NCBI GenBank assembly: GCA_000310025.1
Contig: FN649745.1
Coordinates: 1,354,456-1,396,219 of the forward strand
From: Ectocarpus siliculosus
Lineage: Eukaryota; Sar; Phaeophyceae; Ectocarpales; Ectocarpaceae
Length of the DNA stretch: 41,764 bases
Direction of reading: 5' to 3'
Both the position numbers and the translations under genes were made by a program. Positions 1-11,800 of the stretch are shown piece by piece (the first letter of the stretch is position 1; every line of letters starts with the position of its first letter). Under the pieces are notes generated by a model. That model was not told where the DNA came from and made no database searches. It saw only the letters and a list, made by a program, of their open reading frames with translations.

Positions 1-407
1 TAATAGCAACAACCACAGCGGTAACGACAGCAAACAGCTACAACACGGAGAAGGACGTAATATAAACACACGAGAACTTACTGGGTCCCCGCAGTTGCAA
101 AAGGCTTTTGGGCATGAAAATAAATTTGTGTGTATCGTGGGTGTTGCGCACGTCGTTGCGCCTAAGGGAGGGGAAGCTGGCTCGCCTGGCACACCGGAAG
201 AACAGGCGAGCACAAGAACATCAGCAACGCCAGGGGGGCGGGCGAGCTCGCAGTACGCACTCCATGACTCAACAAGGAAACCACCGCATTTTCCAGCACC
301 AGCGGACTATCACACTTGCGAACGATCAGCTGCATCAAGGACCGCTGCACCACCGCCAACAACAACAACATAAGAATCGTCGACAAACAACCAACACAAC
401 GCCATCA

Positions 408-495
408 ACACATTCACTACCATCAACATCAACAAAGCCACATTCACTACCATCAACATCACCACATTCACTAACATCAACATCAACAAAGGAGC
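408..495. repeat. minisatellite (CATTCACTACCATCAACATC-type)
   Basis: Three imperfect direct copies of an 18-30 base unit containing ACATTCACTACCATCAACAT, lying 3' of KAS exon 11, presumably in the intron that leads to the missing last exon. No coding role is apparent. The rest of 1-550 is A/C-rich low-complexity sequence in which I could not place the remaining KAS exon. Confidence 0.7.
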
Positions 496-550
496 ATATC
501 ACCGCTCCTCTCCTGCCCCCACTCAGTCCGTCTCCCTCCTCAATACTCAC

Positions 551-3500
551 CAGCAGCACCGAGGAGATGACCCGTTGCCCCCTTAGTTGACGAAACCAAC
601 AACGACTGCCTGGGCCCACCGTTTCGCGGGCGACAGCAGGGACAAGCAACAAGGTCATTGGGGGAGGGGGGCGTACTCTTATGTTTTGCATGCCTTAGCG
701 GTTAGACCGTTGACCACGCGTCCTCGAGAGGACGGAGCATTGTTCCCACAGGACCGATCACCGATGGCCAATCGTTCCTTCCTACTTTGCCAAAGGTGGC
801 TCAAAAATGTCTTCCCTAGTCTGTCTATCCTAACGATATCCCTTCCCGCCTTTTCAAACCACTTCCTACTCCCCAGCACAGCTACCGTCCTCTCCTCTCT
901 ATTCCATGCCTCAAACATCTCCCTGTACGTCCCTTGTATTTTTCCCAGCTCAGTCATGTACACTTCCCTCTCCTCTTCGTACCACGGACATTCCGCGACT
1001 ACATGAACACGGTCTTCGCATTCGAAGCCGCAATCACATTTGAACTTGTCGTCTTCGTCGTCTACCGTCCTATGTCTTCGTCGACGTTCTCGAAGGCCTA
1101 TGTCCCCGGTCCTGAATTTGACCTTAAGCTTTGTCCCTGCATCCATTGGTCCATGTAGGTAATCCTTGAACCCTATTCCTTCTTACAACATTCCGTACAC
1201 TTCTAGACCCTCCTTATCCTTGGTTTCTTTCCTTAGATTATGTTCTTCTCTCTCTGCACAAGCAACAGATATCTTCTCCTTGAACCCCTGTAGACCCTCC
1301 GTTTCCAGCGTTTCATCTTCGTCGATGTCTAACCCCTTCCATACGTCCTCTACAACCTTGACCCATTCCGTGGGTTGTCTACCCCTCTTTTTGTTTGCCC
1401 ACTTCGCCTCCCATACTATTCTCGGCAACCTCTCCTCTCCCATCCCGCACATGCGATACTGCCTTGTCAGCTTCATTGCGTCTCTTCCCGACCGTAGGGA
1501 TTGGATCCCCAATTCTGCCCTTACGGCTGCATTACTTGTGCGCTTGGAGCATCCTAGGATGATTTTCGCTGCTTTCATGTGCGCCGCCTCGAGTTCTTTC
1601 ACTACCTTCTTATTTCCTTGCCATACTTCTCCGGCGTACTCTATTGGGGGAGGGGGGGGAGGGGGGATTGCTGCTGTGAGGTCTGCGCTTGGACCGATTG
1701 CATGGTCTGCTCGCACCTCACTATCAGTGGTTGTGGGGGCAAACGACTCGCTCGGTTTTCGGTTTTCCGAACCCGAAATCTCATCTCTCGCCCCGACATT
1801 TAACAGACATGATACATGCTCCCGAAACACTCTTTTCCCTCCCTGTTTACTTCTGCCTGAAGACTCGTTTTTCGTTTTTCCGAAACCGAAATCTCATCTC
1901 TCGCCCCGACATTAAACAGATATGATACATCTTCCCCGCAACACTATTTTTTCCCTCCGCACTAGGAAGAAGTATATATTTACCTCTTCCCGAAGACTCG
2001 TTCGATCGCACGCCCTTCAGCGGCGTCTCCCAGCGGCGTGGAAGTCGCGTGGGCGTTAACGTACCCGACAGATTCCGGCGAGAGCCCCGATTCCTCTACA
2101 GCACAACACGGCGTATTTTGCACAAAAATGAAGCATGGCGCAGTACTAAATTAGCGACAATACAGCCAAGAAGACCAAGAGAAAGCACACATGAACAGGA
2201 GCGACTACGGGGGGGCGGCGGGACGGGAGGGTACTGGGAAAATATCCAGGGGGGGGACCATGAATTACGCACCCTTTTTTTCGAAATAGAGCACCGTTCG
2301 TTTGTGTTCTGGGCAGAATCGAACTCTCGACTTTGCAAACTCGAAATGCCGGTTTGTTGTCTCACCCAAACACTAACTACTTCGTTGCCTGAACAGAAGG
2401 GGGTTCCTTTGGGCTCTGTTCGCCATGCCTCTCGATGGAGCTGATTGACCCAAACTACTACTACGCAAACAAACATTGACCCGAACTACTATTATGCAAA
2501 CAAACATGCCGGCGTGTTATCGTCTCTGCTGTGTGACACACTTGATAGCGACAAAACAACGTGTAAGAAGCAACCTCTTCACCTACGGCGGAAAGCATTG
2601 CCCGCCTCGGGCCATCCCCATCTTCTGTCGGCGCGGCAATGTGGTGAGCGTCACCGGCCAAACCATAACCTCGAACCTTCGCAGCACGCGGGGCGGGGGG
2701 GTGAGGGCACTCAATACTCAATGCGATGTGTAATAGCGAAAGCGGGGGGCCTTCTGAAAATGCATTTGGGAGAGAGAGGTCGAATCCGCCACCCACGTTA
2801 GGGGTAGGGGGGGGTGGGGGGGGTGTACTCATAGTCGTGCATTCCGTAGTCGTTAGACCGTTGACCTCGCATCCCTACAAAGCCGGGACGGAGCACGCCG
2901 GGTTCTCACCGGACCAGGCTCTCACATCACCAAGCGCGAAGCGCCGTGAGGTATTTGGCGAGTCGCATGAAGGGTGAGCTGCATCCTGCTAAGGGTGTTC
3001 GGCATCTTGTGCTTACTTCCTTGCGTACGGATGACAGCTACGTATGACTTAATTTATTTTCTGGTGCTTTCACTTCCAGAGACAGTTGTAAGCACTGTGA
3101 ACTGCCTCGAGGATGCTTGACCATTTTAACACAACGTGGTGCGATCATCCCCCTTGCGCGGAGTGAGGGTTCTCGACCCCGCACAACATGATCTACTCGA
3201 CCACCATTATGGTTACCGCCAAAAAAAAAACGAGGAAAAAAAAAAAAACGGTAACCTGGTTGCCGAGTTCACGAAGTGAATTGGCTTGTTTTACAACGTC
3301 GTTGCCAAGCGACGAAAACCCAAACCCCGATGGCAAACACCGAGGGGGGGGGGGGCGAACCATTTGTGAACGGACGTTCTTGAAGGGGATCATTGGTAAA
3401 TATCAAGCTCACAAACCACTCTGAACTGGAAATCCCCTGTACTATTACTTGAACGCAACGCTTTCAAGCGGCCCTATCCAGGAACGTGAATTATTGCAGC

Positions 3501-6500
3501 AGTGATAACAGAAAGCACGACGTATGTTGACACAGAATCGTATATTTTTCGTGCTACTTCACGTTCAACCTATATGACTGCGTAGGCGGCGGTGTTGTAA
3601 AGTTGTCGCATACTCACCACCCTCAACCTGCGCCACGAAGACCACAAAACATGGCCAACCTTTAAGCCCCAAACGCTGTCTTTGCCAGAAATCGCCTGGC
3701 AGTGCAGAGACAGACCAACACCACAGAAAATGCGAGCACTTGGCCGGCCGTATCTACCCATGCGGGCGCGCGGGCATGCAGCTGCCTGCAACAGCTGGCG
3801 TCACATCGCTTTCTCACACAGCAGCACCGTGTTGAACGCACGCCCACGCGCACGTAAGCGCCCGCCCGTAGCGCCACCAAACCTCCCAGCCGCCCACGTA
3901 CCTCAGCGATAATGTTGGCTCCCCTATCTCGCGCGTGCTCCATCTCTTCCAAGACGAGGACGGCTGCGCCCTCTGCTCGCCCCCCCACAGGAGGAAACCG
4001 AACAAAAACAACAACAAGAAACAAAGGGGGAAAACAAACCCATAAACCAGTATGTCAACATCCAAGCGACCGCCGTAGTGTGTTATCATCTGCGAGGGAG
4101 CAACGGAGCGGCCTTCGCCCAGGGAAGCAGGGGGTACACGAAGGTCAAGAGGACAGCAGCAGCACACCGGACTCACGGAACGATTGACACCATGTACACA
4201 ACCACGCGAAAGCACTCTCAAGTGCACAACCTAAGGACAAGATGGATTTCAGAATCGAACAAAAGCATGAGAAACCAACGCCCTGTGTTTCGTCTAGATG
4301 GAGGCATGCATGCAGAGAAGAGGGGCGGGGTGGCACGGCGATAGAGTTGTTTGAGTTTCAGCACCTTGCCTGCTAACACGAAGCCATCCCTATCCTTGTC
4401 GAACGGCCGTGACGCTCTCTCTGGGTCTTCGTTGAACCTGATAATCATATCACCAGCCATCGTTCATCATCACCTCATTAAACAGCATCCATCAATCTGG
4501 CAGGTTGCTTCAATCCTCCCCCCCAGTCGCTTCGCGCTTGGTGATGTGAGAGCCTGGTCCGGTGAGAACCCGGCGTGCTCCGTCCCGGCTTTGTAGGGAT
4601 GCGAGGTCAATGGTCTAACGACTACGGCATGCACGACTATGAGTATGAATGAGTACACCCCCCAGTCTCGTCCGCGGTGACCCGAATCAAGCATAAAAAA
4701 AGGTACAGAACAGACAAGAGAACCATCGATCGATCAGCACACAGTGCTTTGAGTCGGTTGACTAGGGCGAGAGTAAACACCTTGTGAAACAGGTGTGCCG
4801 CTGCCGCGGAGTCAATCTACTGCTTTCGGCGGCGATGAGACACAAAGCACAACCAACAATGCAAGAGGGACCCGCCTACCGATTTTTACTCTTACCGACT
4901 GCCCCACGTGGGACAGTTCTTGATAGTATGCCGTGTTTTGGTTATTCCACCCTCTCAACAGACACAATCGAACAGACAACGCCACCCCCCTTTACAGTGC
5001 CCGTGCCCACAAAAGGCACTTCTACTCAGACCTCAGCCACCGCCGCGGGGCAGTACTACACTGGCTACAAATTCGTCGATCCTGCTAAATACGACAGCTA
5101 TCCTTGAGGAGCACCCCTGGGTCCTGCCAGCGCTGTTCGACAGACGAAGACAATCCCCGAAAACTACACATGCACGTACGGACGCACCTTGTGGACAGGG
5201 CGTTCATCCTGGCGAAGCCGGCCAGGGCCGGCTCGTGAATGGAGCCTTCGCTACCTCCGCACACCATCACGTCCGCATCGCCGTGCTTGATGAAGCGAAA
5301 CGCGTCCCCGATCGCGTGGGCGCTGAGCCAAGACGGAGCAAGCAAACGAGGGGGACAAAGGTGTGGCAGAGCCGATCGAGGCGGGGGAGCAAAACGGAGA
5401 CTGTTGAGCAAGACTTGAGAGCCAAATGCAGGGCAAATCGAAGCAGGGGGAGGAGGAAGAAATTAGGGCACACAATCAACCTTTGAAGGGAAGAAAACGG
5501 GAACGTGTGTAATCGGCTGCTGCAGTGTAGGGGGTCGGGGTGGGACCTATTGGGCAAGAAAACAGTGGTTGGGATACATGGTGAAGATACAGAGTTGCAT
5601 GTTCTTTCTCCCTTCTCCTTCCTCTCTCTCTCTCTCTCCCTCTATCCATAGATCGACCCCTCTCCAGGTATGCCGTGTCTATGGCTTGGATCAACAACCC
5701 CCCTGTCCTCACCCTGTTGCACAGGCGGTGGCGACGGCGTGGTTGGGTCCCTTCAAGCCGTGCTCGATGGCCACGTGCCCCGCCGCCAAGTTGATCAAGA
5801 TCCTGGGTGTTTTCGGGGGGAGGGGGAGGAAGGAAAAAAACATGAGTGCGTATCCGCAGCACAGCACGCGTCAGCCAACGGAAAATATGACCACGAGAGA
5901 TGCCGAAGGGGAGAAAAAGAAGTGACCCCCGACGATAAGGACGAAACCATAGCTCAACCTAATTAGCCGAATCACAACACCAGAAAGATTCGAATTTGTG
6001 CCACGGTAGCCACGGACAGCATCTCCACTAGTTCGATCATCACCCCACCACTCGAGACTCCCTGCAGTCGAGACCGTGGTATTATAGTGCTGGATCGACC
6101 CGTCAAGGACATGCCAAAAGCGTGCGGGAGAGAGGGGGGCATTTGGCGCTCACCGAGGAATGAAGTGAGGGGTCAGCCTGCGATAGCCTCGGCCCTCCAG
6201 GGTGCGGTAGCAGTCCGCCACATCCTCCAGAGAGCCTGTTCCCGGAGAAGACAGCAGCAGCAGCAGCAGCAGCAGCACCAACAACGACGACATCAACAAC
6301 GCAGCTCGGTAGCAGTAGAATCAATGCAGGAGGGCGAAATAGGATGTGGAGGATGTGGAGGTCTTGCGAAGCAGCGGCAGGTAAGGTGAATGTCCTGACA
6401 AAATAAACACCTGAGCTTCAGGGAGAAACTGGGGGCGGCAGAAACATGGAGGTCGACGCGTTGGATGTCAAACGAGAAACGACATCCCCACGAGGTCGGG

Positions 6501-8542
6501 GGTGGCGGCATCACACAACTCGCGCGCGAAGCACTACATATGTGCATGCAACAACACACACGCGGCATTCTGCATTGATTCTCGTGCCAACCTTACAGAG
6601 TCTGTCGTAGTACACGACAATGACTGTGATGATCATGGTAGATGACGACGACGCATCGAGCGGGTGGTCAAAGCAAAGACCCCGTCGCTCTTCCTCTGTT
6701 TCCCTCGTCTCTCTCCCACCCCCACTCTCTGCGTGTCTCTCTCTCCCTCCCTCTCTCTCTCACACACACAACATTCTCTCTCGCACTCTCTCCTCGTCCT
6801 TACCTATTCCTGAGCCGATCGCTACGCCTGCCCTGTCTCTCTCCCTGTCCGTCTCAGCTCTCCAGCCCGACATATCAAGCGCTTCCTTCGCCGCATGCAT
6901 CGCTGATTCGAGCGAACGGACGCCACGACAAGACAAGACGCGTCTTACATTCAGATGGAAGCTACATAGCGAGACATCGAGGCAGCGGCCAGCCGATCTA
7001 TGCCAGGCCTTTCGAGCTTGCGTTTACCTTCGGTTTCACAGAGTGGTCCCCTCTCTCGGCGGAGGCGGTACCTATCAGGCACGCGGTGCTGACTGCGAAA
7101 GTGGTAGATCAGGTATGATAGTTCCACGGTGTTGTGGGTTCTCATTGTCAGTGTGTTTCGCCGCTAGTTGAATCGTGCTGGTGCTGGTGCTGCTGGTGCT
7201 GCGGCTAGATGTTGTTACCGTGATATGTCAGTCTCGCACTAACAGGCCCACCAGACCACCTCCCTCGTTCTGCACGGGTCCAACTGCCACAGAAACCAGG
7301 CAAGTTGTTGACGCCTGAACACACGATAGAGGTGCCACCTCAAGCAAATAGCCTCCATAGGGCAATACCTTACGACACGTTCCAAGCGCAAGACTGATAA
7401 CCCAAGCGCCACACCCGTGGCAAAGCGGACTTAATCTACATCGTACAGAGACGCCATGTATCAGGATCCTTACCGAATTGAATGAACTCCGGCGTGCCGC
7501 GGAGGCTGGTGGCGGTGGCGGCGGAATCCGGGCCTGGAAACTGCCCCGCTCTCTCGAGTCCGCGATCGACCTCGCCAGCCAGGGATGTCGGGAACGTCGT
7601 CATCCTGTCGGATAGCTGGTAGAATTTTCACGTTTGAGTTTTTTGTATGTTAAAGCAGAACAGATGTTGGCGGGGAAAGGGAGCGGGGAGGACAGGGGAG
7701 GGAGAAGGAGACGGGAACGCACTCTTGGATGGTGAGTTTTCACCTGGCGTTTTCAGGACGCATTGTGGTATACAGCAGCAGCAGGCAATCACCAAGGGAT
7801 CTCTGTCATCCTGAAATTTCCAGCATTGACATTCATGGATGACGTGGCTGGCGCAAGTCCCCTGCAATTGGATCACATGTTGTTTACCAACATGGATTGG
7901 TTGTCGCCTGTGTCCATTGTACGGCCGTTCTCCCTCTTTCATCAGGGGCAGTTGAAAGAAAAACATTGCTGATTGTGAGCCCGCCCCAAGCTGACCGTGC
8001 GCAACTTCTGCTGTAGGTTCATTCGCCTTTTACTCATCAACTCCGGCACCGAACGCACTGCCCACAGCAGCACTGCTGTGTGGGCGTGCTCACTTGGTTG
8101 GTGCTGCTACAGCAGTAGCACATCAATGCAGTACATACACGGCGGTACACGTGCAAGCCTCCATCTGGTGTTGGCAACAAGATGAACTATGCTATGATTT
8201 GCCGTGTGGCCCCATAGATTCAAAAATACTCTGGAATTCCACAGCGGGCCCACCAAACAGCGCACGGGAAAGAGGCGCAGCGAAGAGGCACAGCGAAGAG
8301 GCACAACGAAGAGGCAACCTCTACTGTCCTTCCCCGCCCCCAGCCCCCAGCCACACCTTCCTGCTCCTGTGCCCGTCGGAGTCTTGCGACGAAGGCTTCA
8401 ACCGCCGAATGCCGCACTTGCCCTCGAGAAGCCTCTCCCAACTCGCCTGCATCCCGTTCGCCAGCGGGGTCACAGCTCCCAGCCCCGTAACTACGACTCT
8501 CCTCTGGGAGATAATTGCGGGCGGCGGCAGCAGCCGTGCCAT
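551..8542 (-). CDS. fabF: beta-ketoacyl-ACP synthase (KAS II / OXSM type), 3' end outside window
   Basis: Condensing enzyme of fatty-acid elongation: it joins malonyl-ACP to an acyl chain in plastid or mitochondrion. Exons in transcript order: 8542-8357, 7615-7474, 6902-6804, 6235-6154, 5802-5713, 5322-5188, 4437-4370, 3972-3902, 2676-2583, 2095-1984, 609-551; all phases match, giving about 379 residues. Seen: [14 protein letters not shown] near residue 14, nucleophile Cys197 in ATACATG, His338 in [12 protein letters not shown], Lys369 and His374 in [15 protein letters not shown]. Their spacing is within one residue of E. coli FabF. About 70-75 C-terminal residues, including the GFGGTN loop, lie left of the window. 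The start at 8542 has an A at -3 and G at +4; an in-frame ATG at 8683 would add 47 residues and could supply a targeting peptide. Intron 7 is GC-AG. Introns 6, 8 and 10 carry repeats. Plastid versus mitochondrial location is undecided. Confidence 0.93.
661..1662 (-). mobile_element. 5'-truncated non-LTR retrotransposon fragment with one in-frame stop
   Basis: Sits in KAS intron 10 in the host gene's orientation. On the minus strand it encodes the C-terminal part of a LINE-type polyprotein: [11 protein letters not shown], then the AAKIILG / RAELGIQSL / KLTRQYRM stretch typical of the region after the reverse-transcriptase domain, then [10 protein letters not shown] and a CCHC-like zinc motif (CDCG, H, C; about 1040-975). 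The RT catalytic domain is absent. The frame is open for over 300 codons apart from one TAA at 1185-1183, with clear homology continuing in the same frame, so the copy is dead but young. It begins beside a C-rich tract (about 1645-1662) and its last ~100 bases match solo copies elsewhere in the window, ending in a C-rich terminus at 661. No target-site duplication was identified. Confidence 0.82.
1744..1960. repeat. tandem duplication, ~113-118 bp period, inside KAS intron 10
   Basis: Two diverged direct copies at about 1744-1844 and 1862-1960 share TCTCATCTCTCGCCCCGACA and flanking sequence. The block between them (1849-1867) resembles the 3' end of KAS exon 10 plus its donor (1980-2000): both contain GAAGACTCG preceded by a T/C-rich stretch. 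The array may therefore have grown from the exon-intron junction. In the intronic copy the donor GT is lost. Confidence 0.75.
2809..2943 (-). repeat. solo 3' tail of the non-LTR element, copy in KAS intron 8
   Basis: Matches the 3' ~100 bases of the retroelement at 661-760 and the copies at 4528-4663 and 41157-41254. On the minus strand it carries GTGCTCCGTCCCGG, then GAGGTCAACGGTCTAACGAC, and ends GAGTACAC followed by a C-rich run. The whole copy can be read as an open frame ([20 protein letters not shown]), consistent with an ORF tail. Orientation matches the host gene. Confidence 0.78.
3211..3356. repeat. hairpin-rich dispersed repeat, copy A (KAS intron 8)
   Basis: Begins with GGTTACCG and CGGTAACC arms (3211-3218, 3249-3256) around an A-rich loop. 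It continues into a ~98-base block with two more dyads: TTCACGAAGTGAA and CGTCGTTGCCAAGCGACG. The same block occurs inverted and in tandem at 32264-32417, about 29 kb away. It ends in a G-run. No coding capacity is evident. Confidence 0.75.
3973..4369 (-). other. GC-AG intron (KAS intron 7)
   Basis: The exon ending at 4370 reads GCAG followed by gcaagg, and only this GC donor keeps the next exon (3972-3902, [10 protein letters not shown]) in frame. The neighbouring gt four bases further in would shift the frame. The acceptor is a normal cag. The codon built across the junction is the Glu of the conserved GEGAAVLV-type loop; the preceding residue is Ala where FabF/OXSM proteins usually have Gly. 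Confidence 0.8.
4528..4663 (+). repeat. solo 3' tail of the non-LTR element, copy in KAS intron 6
   Basis: Plus-strand copy starting CGCTTCGCGCTTGGTGATGT, nearly identical to the reverse complement of 2809-2943 through GAGGTCAA(T/C)GGTCTAACGAC, and ending GAGTACACCCCCC. It has a short extra TATGAATGAGTAC-like duplication just before the terminus. It is antisense to the KAS gene. Confidence 0.78.
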
Positions 8543-8825
8543 GTTTTGGCTGGCTGTGTGCTCCTGTGGTGGGTGAAAGAGGACAGAGGACACTCCGAGC
8601 GATCGGGAGGGACGGAGGAAGCGAGAGATCTCCGAGATCTCCGTTTTTTTTCGGGGCCACGCCAAATCGAAACCATCGTACATACATCCCGTGAGGGTTC
8701 CCAGTTCCCAGTTCGCGACCCCGACAAAGACACCTGCTGGCCGCCTCTGCTGGCCTGCTCAGCTCGCATCATAAGCCTCGCAGCACGGGAGTCGGGGGCT
8801 GTGCCGCCACCACCACTGATCCACC
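8543..8825. promoter_or_regulatory. shared head-to-head promoter region of KAS and CRNKL1
   Basis: The start codons of the two divergent genes are 283 bp apart, so both promoters and 5' UTRs must fit here (or within 142 bp if KAS starts at 8683). Seen inside: two perfect GAGATCTC palindromes 9 bp apart (8625-8632, 8634-8641), a T-run at 8644-8651, and a direct repeat TTCCCAG TTCCCAG at about 8699-8712. No TATA box is evident. Promoter function is inferred from position only. Confidence 0.6.
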
Positions 8826-11800
8826 ATGTCGAACCGCAACGTACAGGCGAAGAATCGCGCTCCGGCGTCGATCCAGATCACCGCGGAGCAGATCCTGCGA
8901 GAGGCAAAGGACCGGCAGCTGGATGTCGAGGTCAAGGCTCCGCGGCAGCAGATCACCGATGAGGAAGAGCTGCGCGTCTTCCGGATGCGGAAGCGGAAGG
9001 AGGTGCGTCAGAGACTTTTGGTGTCAGTTCTAGACACCAGCAGGACGAACGGTCGGCGGCGTCGGGGGCCCGTTACGTTGCGTGATATGTTGGGGTGCCA
9101 TTGTGTGGGATGGGCAGAGAGAGCGGAACGAGCAGCTGCCGCTGCGCTCCCCAACTGCTTGGGTGTGTGTCTGCAGGCACCAGCAGGAGGGAAACTTCGT
9201 CGTCAGCGACCCTGGGTGACTGAGCTATGTGTCTTGGCTGCACTCGCGGTGGCGTGTGCATTATTATTGTTGGAGCGCGTTGCCCCCCTCTTCCCTTGAC
9301 CTGTTTTTCCGCCCAACAGCAGTTCATATGATGGGAGGGGGTGGTATCTTCCGTACATGGGTATGCGGCTGCTGTTGGCGCCGGAGCAGTGAAACACGAC
9401 GAGGACCGGATCCGAGGGGGATCTGCGTGTTGACCCCGACACCGAGAAGTCGTCGTTGCAAACTACTTGACACCCACCATAGCTGTAAATGCGTGCCATT
9501 ATTGTTGAGAGTCTGCCGTCTGCTGATGGCTAGTCTTGCGGAATTGAGACATTTGCAGATACAGGTCACACTTGGCGACAGAGTGTAAGTTTTAAGATCG
9601 ACATCGCTAACCGGCTGGCCAATGAGAAGAGAAGACCTCGTCCTTGGTGGGCCAAGAACAGAAGGGCGTTTTGTTTAACCTTGGTGTGTGTTGGGAACAG
9701 CGTATGTTGAAGATCTGCTAGATGGACATGGATGTGTGAGCAACAGCATCGTTCATGAAGTACATTTTCATAGCCATGGAACAGAGCATGTGTGCGCCAA
9801 TTGCTCTCGCCGCAGATATCACGACCCCCCCCCGCCGTCTTCGTGTGTCATTTCACTCTCCTTGCCCCTTCAGTTCGAAGATGCCATTCGAAAGCAGCGA
9901 GAGCACATCGGCAACTGGTTGAAGTACTCGACGTGGGAGGAGTCGCAGATGGAGTTCGAGCGTGCGCGGAGCGTCTACGAGCGCTCCCTGGAGGTTGACT
10001 ACCGCAATCAGGTAAGTCGTGTGTGTGTGTGTTTTGTTATTGGCATCGACCGCGCTAACCAGCTGACCGATGAGTGAGTGTGTGTGTGTGTGTGTTTCTT
10101 TCAATAGCATCGACTGCGCTAACCGGCTGAGCAACAAAAAGGCGTCAGCGGGATAACAACCGCGAAGCCGCTTTCTCATGGGGGCTCTACCGACTTCCGA
10201 CAGGGGCAGTTGGACGACAGCGTCCTGCTTCTGATGTGGTACAACAAAGCAGCCTTGTGGCACTTTCCGGTCACCGCGTTCCCCTGGGAGGTAGAGACGA
10301 CGGTTTTTCAAATACGCTTGTTTGGGAAATGGGGGTGTATCACGGGTGTGTTGTAAGTACGAGGGGCGAAAGATGGTCTCAAAAATTACCGTTGAGGGCA
10401 CGAGCAACTGGTTTTATGCCTCCCCCCCCCCACCCCCCCCCCCCCCGTTTTTTTTTTCCCCCGGCGAGGGGAAAAAGAACTGGGTGGCCCCCCCCCGGTT
10501 TGGAAAGAGGGGGAAATGCCCCCAACCCCCCCCCCACAGGTGGTTTTTTTGGGGGCCCCCCGGTGCCGGGGGGGNNNNNNNNNNNNNNNNNNNNNNNNNN
10601 NNNNNNNNNNNNNNNNNNNNNNNNNNNNNNNNNNNNNNNNNNNNNNNNNNNNNNNNNNNNNNNNNNNNNNNNNNTCCCCCCCCCCCCCCCCCCCCTCCGC
10701 CGTTTTCTTTCTACCACTGCGATCGGTAAGACGATCTGGCTGCGCTACGCCGAGTTCGAGATGAGGTGCAAGTTCCCCAACCACGCCCGCAACGTGTGGG
10801 ACCGGGCGGTCGCCCTGCTGCCGAGGGTGGACCAGTTCTGGTACAAGTACAGCTACATGGAGGTGAGCGAGGGACGGCAGTAGCTTTCTCGAGGAGATGA
10901 AGATCTTGGTTTTAGTAGGGGTTACGGGTAAGGGTTAGACAACCCCCCTCTCTATTTCATTGATGAATACTTCGAAGTATTAATATTAATCTTGGTTTTA
11001 GTAGGGGTTACGGGTGTGCATTAGGGTTACGAAACCCCCGTCTCTATCTCGTTGATAAAGAGTATGAATTGAAATATTTGTTAGCCTCGCCAAGGCGGTC
11101 CCCAAGAGAGCGGAGCGTTCACCGCTGGGGTTGTCTTTGCTTGGGGTACCCCCTATTGCCTGCGCTGCGCTGCGCGGGCTTGTATGGGTGTCTTTGTGGT
11201 CCGAGCGCCTGTGTGTTGTTGTTGTCGTTGCGTTGGTTCATCTTCTTTGTGTGATATCTCTAACGTGTATTGTTGATTGGGTACCCTCATGTGGTTGTGT
11301 GTGTCTGGTTTTCGTTTGATTTTTTTACGTTGTACGATTTCGAACGTGGCTTTGGTTGAGCCTATGTATAGGTAATCTCTTCGAGGTGGCTGCTCACAGA
11401 TGAATGCTCACAAATTCACTAGGTTGGAATCAAGCCTGTTCTGCAACTACTTTGCTTGCCGCTTTGTGCGCTGATTTGCGACATTCGACCCATGTAGGTT
11501 TGAGAGCAGAGTTGATGGCAGTTGCCCTTTATTCGCTGTAGGTTTCAACCCTCTCCTCTTGCCGTTTCCCCCGTTTTTTCACATGTTGTGCGTTTCGGTT
11601 CGGCCCATCGCGTTTTTGCCATACCGCCGCGTGCATCGTGCACGTGGACCTCTACCGATCGCCACCGCCATGGCTACCATCACCGTGACCATCACAATGT
11701 AGGAAATGCTGGGAAACCCGGCGAAGGCTCGAGCGATCTTCGAGAGGTGGATGGAGTGGGAGCCGGAGGACAACGCGTGGAGCGCGTACGTGAAGTTCGA

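Noticed and set aside
320-345. Possible next KAS exon (reads AVLDAADRSQ on the minus strand)
   Set aside because: It keeps the phase and begins like GAV, but hits a stop after about ten codons and lacks the GFGGTN loop; the final exon is more likely left of the window.
1166-1915. 249-codon plus-strand open frame
   Set aside because: Antisense to the retroelement ORF, whose minus-strand translation shows clear LINE-type homology.
2774-2790. GGTCGAATCC resembling a tRNA B box
   Set aside because: No matching cloverleaf or A box at the right distance; not a tRNA gene.
6087-6389. Poly-Gln encoding plus-strand frame
   Set aside because: Overlaps KAS exon 4 on the other strand; the CAG run lies in intron 3 of KAS.
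9688-9998. Alternative plus-strand frames before CRNKL1 exon 2
   Set aside because: Only the frame starting at 9874 with [18 protein letters not shown] matches the family; the others are intron read-through.
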